DNA from: Kitasatospora xanthocidica
GTDB lineage: Bacteria > Actinomycetota > Actinomycetes > Streptomycetales > Streptomycetaceae
Reading direction: 5' to 3'
Assembly: GCF_014656195.1 (NCBI RefSeq)
Contig: NZ_BNBY01000005.1
Location: 18,971-82,970 of the forward strand
DNA: 64,000 nucleotides
In this document: positions 46,210-54,864 of the stretch, in pieces
Numbering within the stretch: position 1 is the first letter of the stretch
Layout of the letters: the number at the start of each line of letters is the position of its first letter
Notes under the pieces: model-generated
Seen by the model: only the letters and a program-made list of their open reading frames with translations
Database searches by the model: none
What the model was told of the DNA's origin: nothing
Translations under genes and position numbers: made by a program

Positions 46210-47184
46210 ATGTCCAACACCGCGCAGCGCCGTGTCCTGCTCGCCGCCCCCCGGGGCTACTGCGCGGGTGTCGACCGCGCCGTGATCGCCGTGGAGAAGG
46301 CCCTGGAGCAGTACGGGGCGCCCATCTACGTCCGCAAGCAGATCGTCCACAACAAGTACGTGGTGCAGACCCTGGAGAAGAAGGGCGCGATCTTCGTCGA
46401 CGAGACGGAGGAGGTGCCCGAGGGCTCGATCGTGGTCTTCTCCGCGCACGGCGTCGCCCCGGCCGTCCACGACGAGGCGCGGGCCGGCAAGCTCGCCACC
46501 ATCGACGCCACCTGCCCCCTGGTCACCAAGGTGCACAAGGAGGCCGTGCGCTTCGCCGACGAGGGCTTCGACATCCTGCTGGTGGGCCACGAGGGCCACG
46601 AGGAGGTCATCGGCACGATGGGCGAGGCCCCGGACCGGATCCACCTGGTGGACGGTGCCGAGGACGTCGCCAACGTGAAGGTCCGGGACGAGTCCCGGGT
46701 CGTCTGGCTCTCCCAGACCACCCTGTCGGTGGACGAGACCATGGCCACCGTCGGCGAGCTGAAGAACCGCTTCCCGGCGCTGGTCAGCCCGCCCAGTGAC
46801 GACATCTGCTACGCGACCCAGAACCGCCAGGTCGCGGTCAAGGAGCTGGCCCCCGAGACCGACCTGCTGATCGTGGTCGGCTCCAAGAACTCCTCCAACT
46901 CGGTCCGCCTGGTCGAGGTCGGCCTGGAGTACGGCGCCAAGGCCGCCCACCTGGTGGACTTCGCCGAGGAGATCCGCGAGGAGTGGCTGGAGGGCGTCTC
47001 CACCGTCGGCCTGACCAGCGGCGCGTCCGTCCCGGAGATCCTGGTCGACGGCGTGCTCGAGTTCCTGGCCGCGCGCGGTTACGACACGGTCGAGACGGTC
47101 AAGACCGCCGAGGAGCACCTGATCTTCTCGCTGCCCAAGGAACTGCGCCGCGACCTGCGCGCCGAGGCGGCCGGCAAGCTCTGA
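46210..47184 (+). CDS. ispH: 4-Hydroxy-3-methylbut-2-enyl diphosphate reductase
   Basis: 324 residues. Last enzyme of the MEP pathway: makes IPP and DMAPP from HMBPP with a [4Fe-4S] cluster. The cluster cysteines are C18 in [10 protein letters not shown], about C101 in [13 protein letters not shown] and about C200 in [21 protein letters not shown] and [13 protein letters not shown] carry the substrate histidines and the SKNSSNS loop binds the diphosphate. It supplies isoprenoid precursor for enzymes such as the cis-prenyltransferase also in this window. Confidence 0.98.
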   Translation: MSNTAQRRVLLAAPRGYCAGVDRAVIAVEKALEQYGAPIYVRKQIVHNKYVVQTLEKKGAIFVDETEEVPEGSIVVFSAHGVAPAVHDEARAGKLATIDATCPLVTKVHKEAVRFADEGFDILLVGHEGHEEVIGTMGEAPDRIHLVDGAEDVANVKVRDESRVVWLSQTTLSVDETMATVGELKNRFPALVSPPSDDICYATQNRQVAVKELAPETDLLIVVGSKNSSNSVRLVEVGLEYGAKAAHLVDFAEEIREEWLEGVSTVGLTSGASVPEILVDGVLEFLAARGYDTVETVKTAEEHLIFSLPKELRRDLRAEAAGKL

Positions 47185-47195
47185 CCCGTCCGGAG

Positions 47196-47226
47196 GAGCC
47201 GGCACCCCCTCGCGGGGTGCCGGCTC
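47196..47226 (+). terminator. Rho-independent terminator after ispH
   Basis: GAGCCGGCACCCC, loop CTCGC, GGGGTGCCGGCTC and then TTTC: a 13-bp perfect stem 11 nt past the stop codon. Confidence 0.92.
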
Positions 47227-47319
47227 TTTCGCTGTGTGCCTCCTGCCGTGCGGCTTCCTGCCGCGCGCCTCCGGCTGTGTGGCCTTCTGCTGTGCGCGCC
47301 CGTGCGCCCTCTCGTAGTT

Positions 47320-47340
47320 TTGTGCACAGGCTGTGGACAA
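47320..47340. promoter_or_regulatory. Inverted pair of DnaA boxes
   Basis: TTGTGCACA (47320-47328, one mismatch) and TGTGGACAA (47332-47340, a perfect TTGTCCACA on the minus strand) face each other across 3 bp. TTGTCCACA is the known Streptomyces DnaA box. The pair lies 34 bp upstream of the ppgK start, in a non-coding, C/T-rich stretch. Confidence 0.7.
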
Positions 47341-47373
47341 GCGGGTCCGCGGCCACGGCGGAGGGTGGACGTG

Positions 47374-48120
47374 ATGACGGCGGTATTCGGCGTGGACATC
47401 GGCGGCTCCGGGATCAAGGGCGCGCCGGTCGACCTCGCCCGGGGCGCGCTCGCGGAGGAGCGCCACAAGGTGCTCACCCCGCAGCCGTCCGCCCCCGAGG
47501 CCGTGGTCGCCGCCGTCCGTGAGGTGGTCCGGCACTTCGACCACCAGGGCCCGGTCGGGCTGACCTTCCCCGGTGTGGTGGTCGGCGGCCGCACCAGGAC
47601 GGCGGCCAACGTGGACAAGGGCTGGATCGGCCTGGACGCCGAGGGCCTGTTCCGCGAGGCGCTGGACCTGCCCGCGACCGTCCTCAACGACGCCGACGCG
47701 GCCGGACTCGCCGAACTCACGCACGGCGCGGGCCGGGAGCAGTCCGGGGTCGTGATGGTGCTCACCTTCGGCACCGGCATCGGCAGCGCGCTCTTCGTGG
47801 ACGGCGCGCTGGTGCCCAACACCGAGCTGGGCCACCTGGAGCTGCGCGGCAAGGACGCCGAGCGCCGGGCCTCCTCGGCCGCCAAGGAGCGGCACGGGCT
47901 GGACTGGGAGCAGTGGGCCGGGCGGGTCGACGAGTACCTGGACCTGGTCGAGATGCTGTTCTCGCCGCAGCTGATCGTGATCGGCGGCGGGGTGAGCCGC
48001 AAGCACGAGAAGTTCCTGCCGCTGCTGAAGGACCGCGAGGCGCGGGTGGTGCCGGCGGAGCTGCGCAACGACGCGGGGATCGTCGGAGCGGCCATGGCGG
48101 CGGCCCGGGCGGCGGGCTGA
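47374..48120 (+). CDS. ppgK: Polyphosphate glucokinase
   Basis: 248 residues, ROK family. Phosphorylates glucose using polyphosphate (and often ATP). Motifs: VFGVDIGGSGIKGAPVD (phosphate-1), GLTFPGVVV, LNDADAAGLAEL with the catalytic aspartate, and VLTFGTGIGSALFVDGALVPNTELGHLELRGKDAE, which is typical of the polyphosphate-specific branch. GGAGGG at 47360-47365 is 8 nt from the ATG. It is probably transcribed from its own promoter next to the DnaA-box pair. Confidence 0.97.
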   Translation: MTAVFGVDIGGSGIKGAPVDLARGALAEERHKVLTPQPSAPEAVVAAVREVVRHFDHQGPVGLTFPGVVVGGRTRTAANVDKGWIGLDAEGLFREALDLPATVLNDADAAGLAELTHGAGREQSGVVMVLTFGTGIGSALFVDGALVPNTELGHLELRGKDAERRASSAAKERHGLDWEQWAGRVDEYLDLVEMLFSPQLIVIGGGVSRKHEKFLPLLKDREARVVPAELRNDAGIVGAAMAAARAAG

Positions 48121-48136
48121 GGCCCGCCCCCGGTGG

Positions 48137-48170
48137 GCCCCGGCGGGGCGGTGAGGGCTCCCGCCGGGGC
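48137..48170. terminator. Bidirectional terminator hairpin
   Basis: GCCCCGGCGGG (48137-48147) pairs with CCCGCCGGGGC (48160-48170). It ends one base before the stop codon of the convergent DUF6542 gene. Confidence 0.8.
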
Positions 48171-48809
48171 TCAGCGGGAGCGGTGGATCCGGCGCTGGGC
48201 GATGAAGCGGGCGAGCACGATCAGTGCGGCCAGCCCGGTGCCGGAGAACAGCCAGCCGGCCCGCAGCGCCAGCCCGGTCGCCAGCGAGACCACCTGGGCG
48301 GTGACGCCCGAGGAGCCGACCGGGGCGAGCAGCAGCAGCGCCAGCGCGAAGGCGATCGGCCCGCTGATCGGCGCGGCCAGCAGGTCGGCGTAGCGGACCC
48401 GCACGGCCAGCTGGAAGCAGACCACCAGGTAGCCGAGGCCGAACAGCCAGTTCAGGTCGTCGAACAGCAGCCGGTCCGCGCCCGCCACCGCGAGCGTGGC
48501 CAGCACGGCGACCACGCCGGTGCCGACGGCCGTCAGCCGGGTCGGCCGACCGGTTCGGCGCCGTCCGTACAGCCGCTCGTCGGCGCGCCCGCGCAGCGGC
48601 AGGCGCAGCCGCGGGGCAGCCGGGCGGTCGGCACCGGACGGGCCGGCCACCGGGCGCAGCCGGGAGGCGGGGGCGGCCCCGGCGGTCTCGGGAGCCCGGC
48701 CCGGGCCGGGGACGGCGGCTGCGGCCGCGCGGTTCGGCGGACGGCGTCTGGGCCCTGGCGGCTGGGTTCGAATGCTCTGCTCCACCTGCCCAACGTACGG
48801 TCCGATCAT
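48171..48809 (-). CDS. DUF6542 domain membrane protein
   Basis: 212 residues from ATG at 48809 (GTG at 48785 is an alternative). A Pro/Arg-rich cytoplasmic N-terminus of about 90 residues is followed by four hydrophobic helices (LTAVGTGVVAVLATLAVAGADRLL, LFGLGYLVVCFQLAV, ISGPIAFALALLLLAPV, and GLAALIVLARFIA). It is encoded just before ychF on the opposite strand, its usual place in Streptomyces as I recall. Function unknown. Confidence 0.82.
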   Translation of the reverse strand: MIGPYVGQVEQSIRTQPPGPRRRPPNRAAAAAVPGPGRAPETAGAAPASRLRPVAGPSGADRPAAPRLRLPLRGRADERLYGRRRTGRPTRLTAVGTGVVAVLATLAVAGADRLLFDDLNWLFGLGYLVVCFQLAVRVRYADLLAAPISGPIAFALALLLLAPVGSSGVTAQVVSLATGLALRAGWLFSGTGLAALIVLARFIAQRRIHRSR

Positions 48810-49016
48810 CGCCACACTGTGTAATGGACCGTTCAGGTCCCGCCCCGTGTCTCCGGACGGCGTAGTCATGTGATCGTCGTCCGGGAGGGCCGACCCGTCC
48901 CGCCGGGCCGCCCGGACGTCCCGGTGGCCCCGGAGCCGCGGACGCTTGCCCGTAGACTTGGGGGTCGGCCCGTACGGTGCCGACCCAACTCCTCCAAGCC
49001 CCCGGGACTGCGCTTC

Positions 49017-50090
49017 ATGTCGCTCACGATCGGAATCGTCGGCCTGCCGAACGTCGGCAAGTCGACCCTGTTCAACGCCCTGACCAAGAACGACGTGCTG
49101 GCGGCCAACTACCCGTTCGCCACCATCGAGCCGAACGTCGGCGTGGTCGGCGTCCCGGACGCGCGGCTGGCCAAGCTCGCCGAGATCTTCGGCTCCCAGC
49201 GCATCCTCCCGGCCACCGTCGACTTCGTCGACATCGCGGGCATCGTGCGCGGCGCGAGCGAGGGCGAGGGCCTGGGCAACAAGTTCCTCGCCAACATCCG
49301 GGAGTCGGACGCGATCTGCCAGGTCGTGCGCGCCTTCACCGACCCCGACGTGGTGCACGTGGACGGCAAGGTGTCCCCGAAGGACGACATCGAGACCATC
49401 CACACCGAGCTGATCCTGGCCGACCTCCAGACCATCGAGAAGGTCCTGCCGCGTCTGCAGAAGGAGGCGCGCCTCAAGAAGGACACCGCGCCCGTGCTGG
49501 CCGCCGCCGAGGCCGCGCAGGCGGTCCTGGAGACCGGCAAGACCCTCTTCGAGGCCGGCTTCGACACCGCCCCGATCCGCGAGCTCCACCTGCTGACCGC
49601 CAAGCCCTTCCTCTACGTCTTCAACGTGGACGAGGACGAGCTGGCCGACGAGGACTTCAAGAACGCCCAGCGCGAGCTGGTCGCCCCGGCCGAGGCGATC
49701 TTCCTCAGCGCCAAGATCGAGTCCGAGCTGATCGAGCTGGACGACGCCGAGGCCCTCGAACTCCTCCAGTCCATGGGCCAGGAGGAGCCCGGCCTCGCCA
49801 CCCTCGCCCGGGTCGGCTTCGACACCCTCGGCCTGCAGACCTACCTGACGGCCGGCCCCAAGGAAACCCGCGCCTGGACCATCAAGAAGGGCGCCACCGC
49901 CCCCGAGGCCGCCGGTGTCATCCACACCGACTTCCAGAAGGGCTTCATCAAGGCCGAGGTCATCTCCTTCGCCGACCTCGTCGAGACCGGCTCGATCGCC
50001 GAGGCCCGCTCCAAGGGCAAGGCCCGCATCGAGGGCAAGGAATACGTCATGCAGGACGGCGACGTGGTGGAGTTCCGCTTCAACGTCTGA
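49017..50090 (+). CDS. ychF: Redox-regulated ATPase/GTPase YchF (Obg family)
   Basis: 357 residues. G1 loop GLPNVGKST at 9-17, G3 DFVDIAGIVRGASEGEGLGN, a coiled coil (about 120-200), and a C-terminal TGS domain (LQTYLTAGPKETRAWTIKKG...GFIKAEVISFADL). In the nucleotide-specificity position YVFNVDEDEL replaces NKxD, the change that lets YchF use ATP. It binds ribosomes and has a role in stress response. The ATG is 60 nt after a TAGACT -10-like box; no strong ribosome site. Confidence 0.97.
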   Translation: MSLTIGIVGLPNVGKSTLFNALTKNDVLAANYPFATIEPNVGVVGVPDARLAKLAEIFGSQRILPATVDFVDIAGIVRGASEGEGLGNKFLANIRESDAICQVVRAFTDPDVVHVDGKVSPKDDIETIHTELILADLQTIEKVLPRLQKEARLKKDTAPVLAAAEAAQAVLETGKTLFEAGFDTAPIRELHLLTAKPFLYVFNVDEDELADEDFKNAQRELVAPAEAIFLSAKIESELIELDDAEALELLQSMGQEEPGLATLARVGFDTLGLQTYLTAGPKETRAWTIKKGATAPEAAGVIHTDFQKGFIKAEVISFADLVETGSIAEARSKGKARIEGKEYVMQDGDVVEFRFNV

Positions 50091-50128
50091 CCGCCCTGTG
50101 TCGGCTCGATCTGCCGACCGCGCAGGTC

Positions 50129-50164
50129 GAACGGGGCCCGCCTCTCCGGAGGCGGGCCCCGTTC
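50129..50164. terminator. Bidirectional terminator hairpin
   Basis: GAACGGGGCCCGCCTC (50129-50144), loop TCCG, GAGGCGGGCCCCGTTC (50149-50164): a perfect 16-bp stem followed by TCCTTTCC, between ychF and the convergent deaminase gene. Confidence 0.92.
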
Positions 50165-50200
50165 TCCTTTCCGTGCCGGCTCGGTGCTGGCTCCGCCGGG

Positions 50201-50662
50201 TCAGTGGCCGAGCAGGTGGGCGTTGACCGCGCGGGCGGCGCCGGCCAGCTCCGGGAGCTCCACCACCTCGACTCCGGCCGCCTCCAGCAGGGCGGTGCCC
50301 TGGCAGTCGGTGACGAACAGGTCCGGCTCGCGCCAGGCGACCACCACTCGCGGCACGCCCGCCGCGATCAGCAGCCGGGCGCACGGCACCGGTCGTGAGG
50401 CGCGCTGGCCGCAGGGCTCCAGCGAGCTGTAGACGGTCGCCCCGCGCAGTCGGGGGTCGCCGGCCGGCAGCTTGGCCAGGGCGGCCTCCTCGGCGTGGTC
50501 GTGCGCGTCCGCCTCCCGGCTGTAGCCCTCCGCCAGGACCTCGCCGTCGGCGCCGACGATCACCGCGCCGACCGAGAAGGCCGTCTCGGACGGCGGGCAG
50601 CTGCGGGAGAGCTCGACGGCCCGGCGCAGGTGGTCGAGGTCGGTGGTCGCGGGGCGGTTCAC
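50201..50662 (-). CDS. CMP/dCMP deaminase-type zinc protein (RibD deaminase-like)
   Basis: 153 residues. Zinc site: H56-A-E58 and P83-C84...C94, i.e. HAE plus PCxnC with nine residues between the cysteines, as in the RibD/dCMP deaminase branch rather than cytidine deaminase (PCxxC). SSLEPCGQRASRPVPCARLLIAAGVPRV is close to the RibD loop LEPCxHxGRTPPC. The GTG start overlaps the stop of the upstream reductase gene (GTGA), so the two are translationally coupled. Together they look like RibD cut into two genes in reversed order. Deamination of a pyrimidine in riboflavin or antimetabolite chemistry is inferred. Confidence 0.85.
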   Translation of the reverse strand: MNRPATTDLDHLRRAVELSRSCPPSETAFSVGAVIVGADGEVLAEGYSREADAHDHAEEAALAKLPAGDPRLRGATVYSSLEPCGQRASRPVPCARLLIAAGVPRVVVAWREPDLFVTDCQGTALLEAAGVEVVELPELAGAARAVNAHLLGH

Positions 50663-51345
50663 GGCGCGGGCTCCTTCGGGGCGTACCTGAGCAGGACGAC
50701 GTCGCCCACGGTACGTGCCTCCAGCAGCCGCATCCGCCGGGCCGGGCCGCCGGGGAAGGCGGCCGGGCGGACGAACCGGGGTGCCCGCTCCTGGCCGACC
50801 AGCAGCGGGGCGACGGCCAACTGCAGCTCGTCCGCGAGGCCCTGGGCCAGGAACTGGGTGTGCACGCCCCCGCCGCCCTCGACCATCAGCCGGCGGACCC
50901 CGCGCGCGCCCAGGTCGTCCAGCACCGCGCCGAGGTCCACCGTGTCGCCGAGCGCGACCACCTCGGCCAGGCCGTCCAGCCGGGGGCGCAGCACGGCCGC
51001 CCCGGCGTCGGTGGTGTAGGCGAGCCTGGTGCCGCCGGTGTGCCAGAAGCGCAGGTCGGCGCCGAGGTCGCCGCTCGCGCTGAGCGTCACCTTCAGCGGG
51101 TGCTCGGGCCGCCCCGCGGCCAGCCGGGCGGCCCGGCGCGCGGGGTCGTTGACCAGCAGGCGCGGGTTGTCGGCGCGCAGGGTGTTGCCGCCGACCAGGA
51201 TCGCGTCGGCGGCCGCCCGTTCCTCGTCCACCCGGTCGAAGTCCGCGGCGTTGGAGAGCAGCAGCCGGTCGGGGGAGGCGTCGTCGAGGTGGCCGTCGAG
51301 CGAGACGGCGACGCTCAGCAGGACGAAGGGGCGCTGGCCGGGCAT
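50659..51345 (-). CDS. RibD C-terminal (dihydrofolate reductase-like) reductase
   Basis: 228 residues, ATG at 51345. It matches the RibD reductase domain: FVLLSVAVSLDGHLDD at the N-terminus, ADAILVGGNTLRADNPRLLV, LDDLGARGVRRLMVEGGGGVHTQFLAQGLADELQLAVAPLLVG at the C-terminus with the NADPH-binding EGGGG loop. It probably reduces the ribosyl group of a pyrimidine with NADPH. The gene is the first of the coupled pair with the deaminase. True housekeeping RibD is expected elsewhere in the genome, so this pair may serve a side pathway. Confidence 0.88.
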   Translation of the reverse strand: MPGQRPFVLLSVAVSLDGHLDDASPDRLLLSNAADFDRVDEERAAADAILVGGNTLRADNPRLLVNDPARRAARLAAGRPEHPLKVTLSASGDLGADLRFWHTGGTRLAYTTDAGAAVLRPRLDGLAEVVALGDTVDLGAVLDDLGARGVRRLMVEGGGGVHTQFLAQGLADELQLAVAPLLVGQERAPRFVRPAAFPGGPARRMRLLEARTVGDVVLLRYAPKEPAP

Positions 51346-51509
51346 GGGCGGGGACCGTTCTGTCGGGGGCGCCTCCACGGTACGGCGGGCGGGTGCGGCC
51401 GGGGTGTCCGGTGGTCGACATGTGAGACAGAACTTCTCGCCATCCGGGACGGGGAGTAGCGTCGAGGCGTCGAGGAGAACGGAAAGCCGACCACGTCCAG
51501 GGGGATCCC

Positions 51510-52328
51510 ATGTCCGCACCGCAGCCCTCCACCGTCTACACCCACGGCCACCAGGAGGCCGTGCTGCGCTCGCACCGCTCGCGTACCGCCGCCGACTCGG
51601 CCGCCTACCTGCTGCCCGAACTGCGGCCGGGACAGGCCCTGCTGGACATCGGCTGCGGGCCCGGCACGATCACCGCCGACCTGGCCGCGCTGGTCGGTCC
51701 GAGCGGCCGGGTGGTGGCCGTGGACGCCTCCGCCGAGGTGCTGGAGCAGGCCGCGGGGCACCTGGCCGGGCGCGGCCTGGCGAACGTCGTCCTGGAGTGC
51801 GCCGATGTGCACCGACTGCCCTACCGGGACGGCGAGTTCGACGTCGTGCACGCCCACCAGGTGCTGCAGCACGTGGCCGACCCGGTGGCCGCGCTGCGCG
51901 AGATGCGGCGGGTGACGGCCCCCGGCGGCGTGGTCGCGGTCCGGGACGTGGACTACGCCTCGATGACCTGGTTCCCCGAGGTGCCGGCCCTGGACCGGTG
52001 GCTGGAGCTGTACCGGCGGACCGCCCGCGCCAACGGCGGGGAACCGGACGCCGGACGGCGGCTGCTGTCCTGGGCCCGCGCGGCCGGCTTCGCCGAGATC
52101 ACCGCGAGCGCCACCACCTGGACGTACGCGACGCCCGAGCGGCGCGACTGGTGGGGCGGGATGTGGGCGGACCGGATGACCGGCACCGCGCTGGGCCGGA
52201 CGGTGGTCGAGCGGGGCTTCGCCGAGCCGGACGAACCGGGGCGGATCGCGGCCGCCTGGCGGGAGTGGAGCGCCGCCGGGGACGGCTGGTTCTCCATGCT
52301 GCACGGCGAGATCCTGGCGCGTGGCTGA
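51510..52328 (+). CDS. SAM-dependent methyltransferase (UbiE-like)
   Basis: 272 residues. Motif I ALLDIGCGPGTITADLA near residue 45, acidic motif VVAVDASAEVLEQA, motif DGEFDVVHAHQVLQHVADPVAALREMRRVTAPGGVV. The C-terminal extension with tryptophans (RRDWWGGMWADRM) may shape the substrate pocket. ATG preceded by GGGGGAT, weak. Divergent from the RibD-like pair. Substrate unknown. Confidence 0.9.
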   Translation: MSAPQPSTVYTHGHQEAVLRSHRSRTAADSAAYLLPELRPGQALLDIGCGPGTITADLAALVGPSGRVVAVDASAEVLEQAAGHLAGRGLANVVLECADVHRLPYRDGEFDVVHAHQVLQHVADPVAALREMRRVTAPGGVVAVRDVDYASMTWFPEVPALDRWLELYRRTARANGGEPDAGRRLLSWARAAGFAEITASATTWTYATPERRDWWGGMWADRMTGTALGRTVVERGFAEPDEPGRIAAAWREWSAAGDGWFSMLHGEILARG

Positions 52329-52477
52329 GCCGCCGGACGGGGCGCGCGCCGAGGTGGGCAGGTGTTCGGAATGATCGGGTAAAGTCGCGCGACCGTTCAC
52401 ATTCGGGCCCGTTCGGGTCCGAGCCATGGTGCCGTACGCCGAGCCGATGCCCGCCCCGGCGGGTTGGGGGAGTCCAC

Positions 52478-53989
52478 GTGTCCAAGCCTGAGTCCGAGCT
52501 GCCCGCCCCCGGGTCGGAGCCGCCCGTGCGGACCGGGACGGACGCGGACGTGGACGCGGCGACGGGCACGGACGCCGACGCGGCCCCGGCCGCGGGCCAG
52601 GACCCCCGGGTGGACTTCCGCAAGGAGGCCGACGAGCCCGAGCCCACCCCGGCGGGCCCCGCGCCCGAGCCGGAGCCCGCGACCCCCGCCGCCCCCGCCG
52701 ACCCCTGGGCCGCGCCCGATCCCTGGGCCGCCCCGGCCCCCGCCCCGGCCGCCGCCCCGGCCGCCGCGCGCCCGCAGGCCGTCCCGGTGCCGTCGGCGGC
52801 CCCGCCGCAGCCGCCGCACCCGCTGCCCGCCGGCGGCTGGGCCTCCGTCACGCCCTCCGCCCAGTCCGGCTTCCAGCCCAACGGCCTCCAGCCCAACGGC
52901 CTCCCCCCGGGCCTCCAGCCCGGCTTCCCGCCGCCCGGCCACCCGTACCCGCAGCCCTTCGCCCCCGCCCCGACCAACGGTTTCGCGGTCGGCTCCCTGG
53001 TGACCGGCCTGGTCCTGGTGGCGCCGCTGGCCCTGGTGTTCGGCATCGTCGCCCTGGTCCAGATCAAGCGCCGCAGGGAGCGCGGTTCCGGCATGGCGGT
53101 GACCGGCGTGGTGCTCGGCACGATCGGTACGGTGCTGCTCTCGCTGCTGCTGGGCGCGGCGGACTTCAGCGGGGCGCGCGACGGCCGTTTCGCGGGCCCC
53201 AAGGCCCCGGCCGGGTCGGTCCACTGGTCCGAGCTGAAGGCCGGCGACTGCTACAGCTCCCCGGCCGGTGGGTCGGTGACCAACGGCGCCGGCGACGAGA
53301 CGGTGTACTGGGTGCGCCGGGTGGCCTGCGCAGAGCCGCACCACGGCGAGGTGGCCGGCACCGCCGCGCTCCCCACGGGCACCGGCGCCTACCCGGGTGA
53401 GAGCGCCGTCCGCGAGTCGGCCGCCCGGCTGTGCCACGCGGTGCTGAACGAGTACGCGCTGGACCAGTGGGTCATCCCGGACGGCATGGACGACGTCTAC
53501 CTCTACCCGACCGCGCGCAATTGGGCGATCGGTGAGCGGTACGCCACCTGCGCCTTGGAGGACCGCGACGACCAGCACCGGGGCACGGTCCGCACCGACC
53601 GGAGCCGTCTGACCGCGCCCCAGCTGACCTACCTGGAGGCGGTCCGGAGCTTCGACCTCGCCTACCTGGACGAGCCGAAGGACGGCGCCTCCGAGACCGA
53701 GCTCCGGCTCTGGGCCCGCCGGGTGTCCGGCGCCTCCCGGACGGAGGCCGCCGTGCTCGGCGCGCCCACCGCGAACTGGCCGGCCGAGGTCGGGCCGCAG
53801 ATCGCCAAGCTGGTCGAGGCCCAGTCGCAGGCGGCCGCCGTCTGGGACGCCGCGGCCTCCGGCGACGACGTGGAGGGCGGCATCCGCCGGGCCAGGGCGC
53901 TGGTGGCCAAGACGGTGCCGACGAGCGTGGAGATCCGGCGCGGGCTCGGCCTGTCCACCGGGGAACAGGCGCCGGACCTGCGGGTCTGA
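52478..53989 (+). CDS. DUF4190 / septum formation domain membrane protein
   Basis: 503 residues from GTG at 52478; GGGGGAG is 6 nt upstream. Residues 1-165 are Pro/Ala/Glu-rich and disordered (PDPWAAPAPAPAAAP). Two helices (about 170-195 and 205-228) are the DUF4190 unit (FAVGSLVTGLVLVAPLALVFGIVALVQIKRR). The outer part starts with VHWSELKAGDCYSSP and C-x-EPHHGEVAG, the pattern of septum formation-type extracytoplasmic domains with conserved cysteines. Role in envelope or division unproven. Confidence 0.88.
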   Translation: MSKPESELPAPGSEPPVRTGTDADVDAATGTDADAAPAAGQDPRVDFRKEADEPEPTPAGPAPEPEPATPAAPADPWAAPDPWAAPAPAPAAAPAAARPQAVPVPSAAPPQPPHPLPAGGWASVTPSAQSGFQPNGLQPNGLPPGLQPGFPPPGHPYPQPFAPAPTNGFAVGSLVTGLVLVAPLALVFGIVALVQIKRRRERGSGMAVTGVVLGTIGTVLLSLLLGAADFSGARDGRFAGPKAPAGSVHWSELKAGDCYSSPAGGSVTNGAGDETVYWVRRVACAEPHHGEVAGTAALPTGTGAYPGESAVRESAARLCHAVLNEYALDQWVIPDGMDDVYLYPTARNWAIGERYATCALEDRDDQHRGTVRTDRSRLTAPQLTYLEAVRSFDLAYLDEPKDGASETELRLWARRVSGASRTEAAVLGAPTANWPAEVGPQIAKLVEAQSQAAAVWDAAASGDDVEGGIRRARALVAKTVPTSVEIRRGLGLSTGEQAPDLRV

Positions 53990-54144
53990 GCGCCGCACAC
54001 GAGGTTACCGGCCGTTAACAACAGCTGTACCTGCCGGTAGCCATCGGCGCGTAGCGTCGCGGGTGTGCCCCCGGCCCGACCCCCACGCGAGCCGGGGGCA
54101 CGAGGACGTCCGCCGTACCGGCCCCCGGCCCGGCGTGCGCCGGA

Positions 54145-54150
54145 TAGCCT
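54145..54150 (+). promoter_or_regulatory. -10 box of a leaderless transcript (70-residue protein)
   Basis: TAGCCT ends 6 nt before the ATG at 54157, so the message probably starts at the start codon. An inverted repeat TACCGGC/GCCGGTA lies upstream at 54006-54039. Confidence 0.5.
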
Positions 54151-54156
54151 GCCGTC

Positions 54157-54369
54157 ATGGGCGGCTACCGGGTGATGCGGCAGGACGACAACGGCAACCG
54201 CTTCCTGGTCGCCAAGGACCTGGACCGGGCCGAGGCGCAGCGGCTGGCCGCCGAGTTCGAGGCGCGCGGCCACAAGCAGCTGTACTGGGTCGAGGAGACC
54301 GCGGGAGCCGGCGGAGATGAGAAGAGGACCGGCACCGGCACGGGGACCGACGCGGCCCGGAACGCCTGA
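54157..54369 (+). CDS. Small conserved protein (SPOR-like)
   Basis: 70 residues: MGGYRVMRQDDNGNRFLVAKDLDRAEAQRLAAEFEARGHKQLYWVEE and a Thr/Gly tail. The pattern of a short beta strand, a charged AEAQRLAAEFEARGHKQ helix and a second strand resembles SPOR-type or small RNA-binding folds of streptomycetes. No ribosome site; probably leaderless. It ends 18 bp before the NUDIX gene. Function unknown. Confidence 0.8.
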   Translation: MGGYRVMRQDDNGNRFLVAKDLDRAEAQRLAAEFEARGHKQLYWVEETAGAGGDEKRTGTGTGTDAARNA

Positions 54370-54387
54370 GGCCGTAGGGTCGCCACC

Positions 54388-54864
54388 ATGGACGCCACCC
54401 ACGCCGCACACCCCCAGGACCGCTCCGCCGACGGCCCCGCCGAGCCCCGGATCGTGGTCGGCGGCGCGCTGGTCCACGACGGCCGGGTGCTCGCGGCCCG
54501 GCGCAGCGCCCCAGAGGCGGTGGCCGGCCGGTGGGAGTTCCCCGGCGGGAAGGCCGAGCCCGGTGAGACCGAGGAGCAGGCGCTGGAGCGCGAGCTGCTG
54601 GAGGAACTGGGCGTACGGGCGCGGGCGCTGACCCGGCTGCCCGGCGCGTGGGCCGTGCGCCCCGGCTTGGAGTTGCGTTTCTGGGCCGCCGAACTGCTGG
54701 CCGGCGAGCCGCGTGCGCTCCAGGACCACGACGCGCTGCGCTGGCTGGGCCCGGACGAGCTGGACGCCGTCGACTGGATCGACCACGACCGGGAGGTGCT
54801 GCCGTACGTCGCCCGGCTGCTCACCGGGCCGGGAACGGCGGGCGACGCGCAGTCCGCCGGGTAG
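54388..54864 (+). CDS. MutT/NUDIX pyrophosphohydrolase
   Basis: 158 residues. The Nudix box is complete at 53-76: GGKAEPGETEEQALERELLEELGV split as GGKAEPGETEEQ and ALERELLEELGV, with the REUXEE glutamates. The WEFPGGK lead-in and the later DHDALRWLGPDELDAVDW match MutT-type enzymes that clear 8-oxo-dGTP, or the thiamine-linked variants. ATG follows TAGGGT (54375-54380) by 7 nt, so leaderless translation is likely. Its stop-codon region is duplicated downstream (54900-54923). Confidence 0.93.
   Translation: MDATHAAHPQDRSADGPAEPRIVVGGALVHDGRVLAARRSAPEAVAGRWEFPGGKAEPGETEEQALERELLEELGVRARALTRLPGAWAVRPGLELRFWAAELLAGEPRALQDHDALRWLGPDELDAVDWIDHDREVLPYVARLLTGPGTAGDAQSAG

Noticed and set aside
47230..47310. 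C/T-rich imperfect repeats before ppgK as a replication origin.
   Set aside because: Only two DnaA boxes are present and no dnaA, dnaN or box cluster is near; a true oriC would have many boxes.
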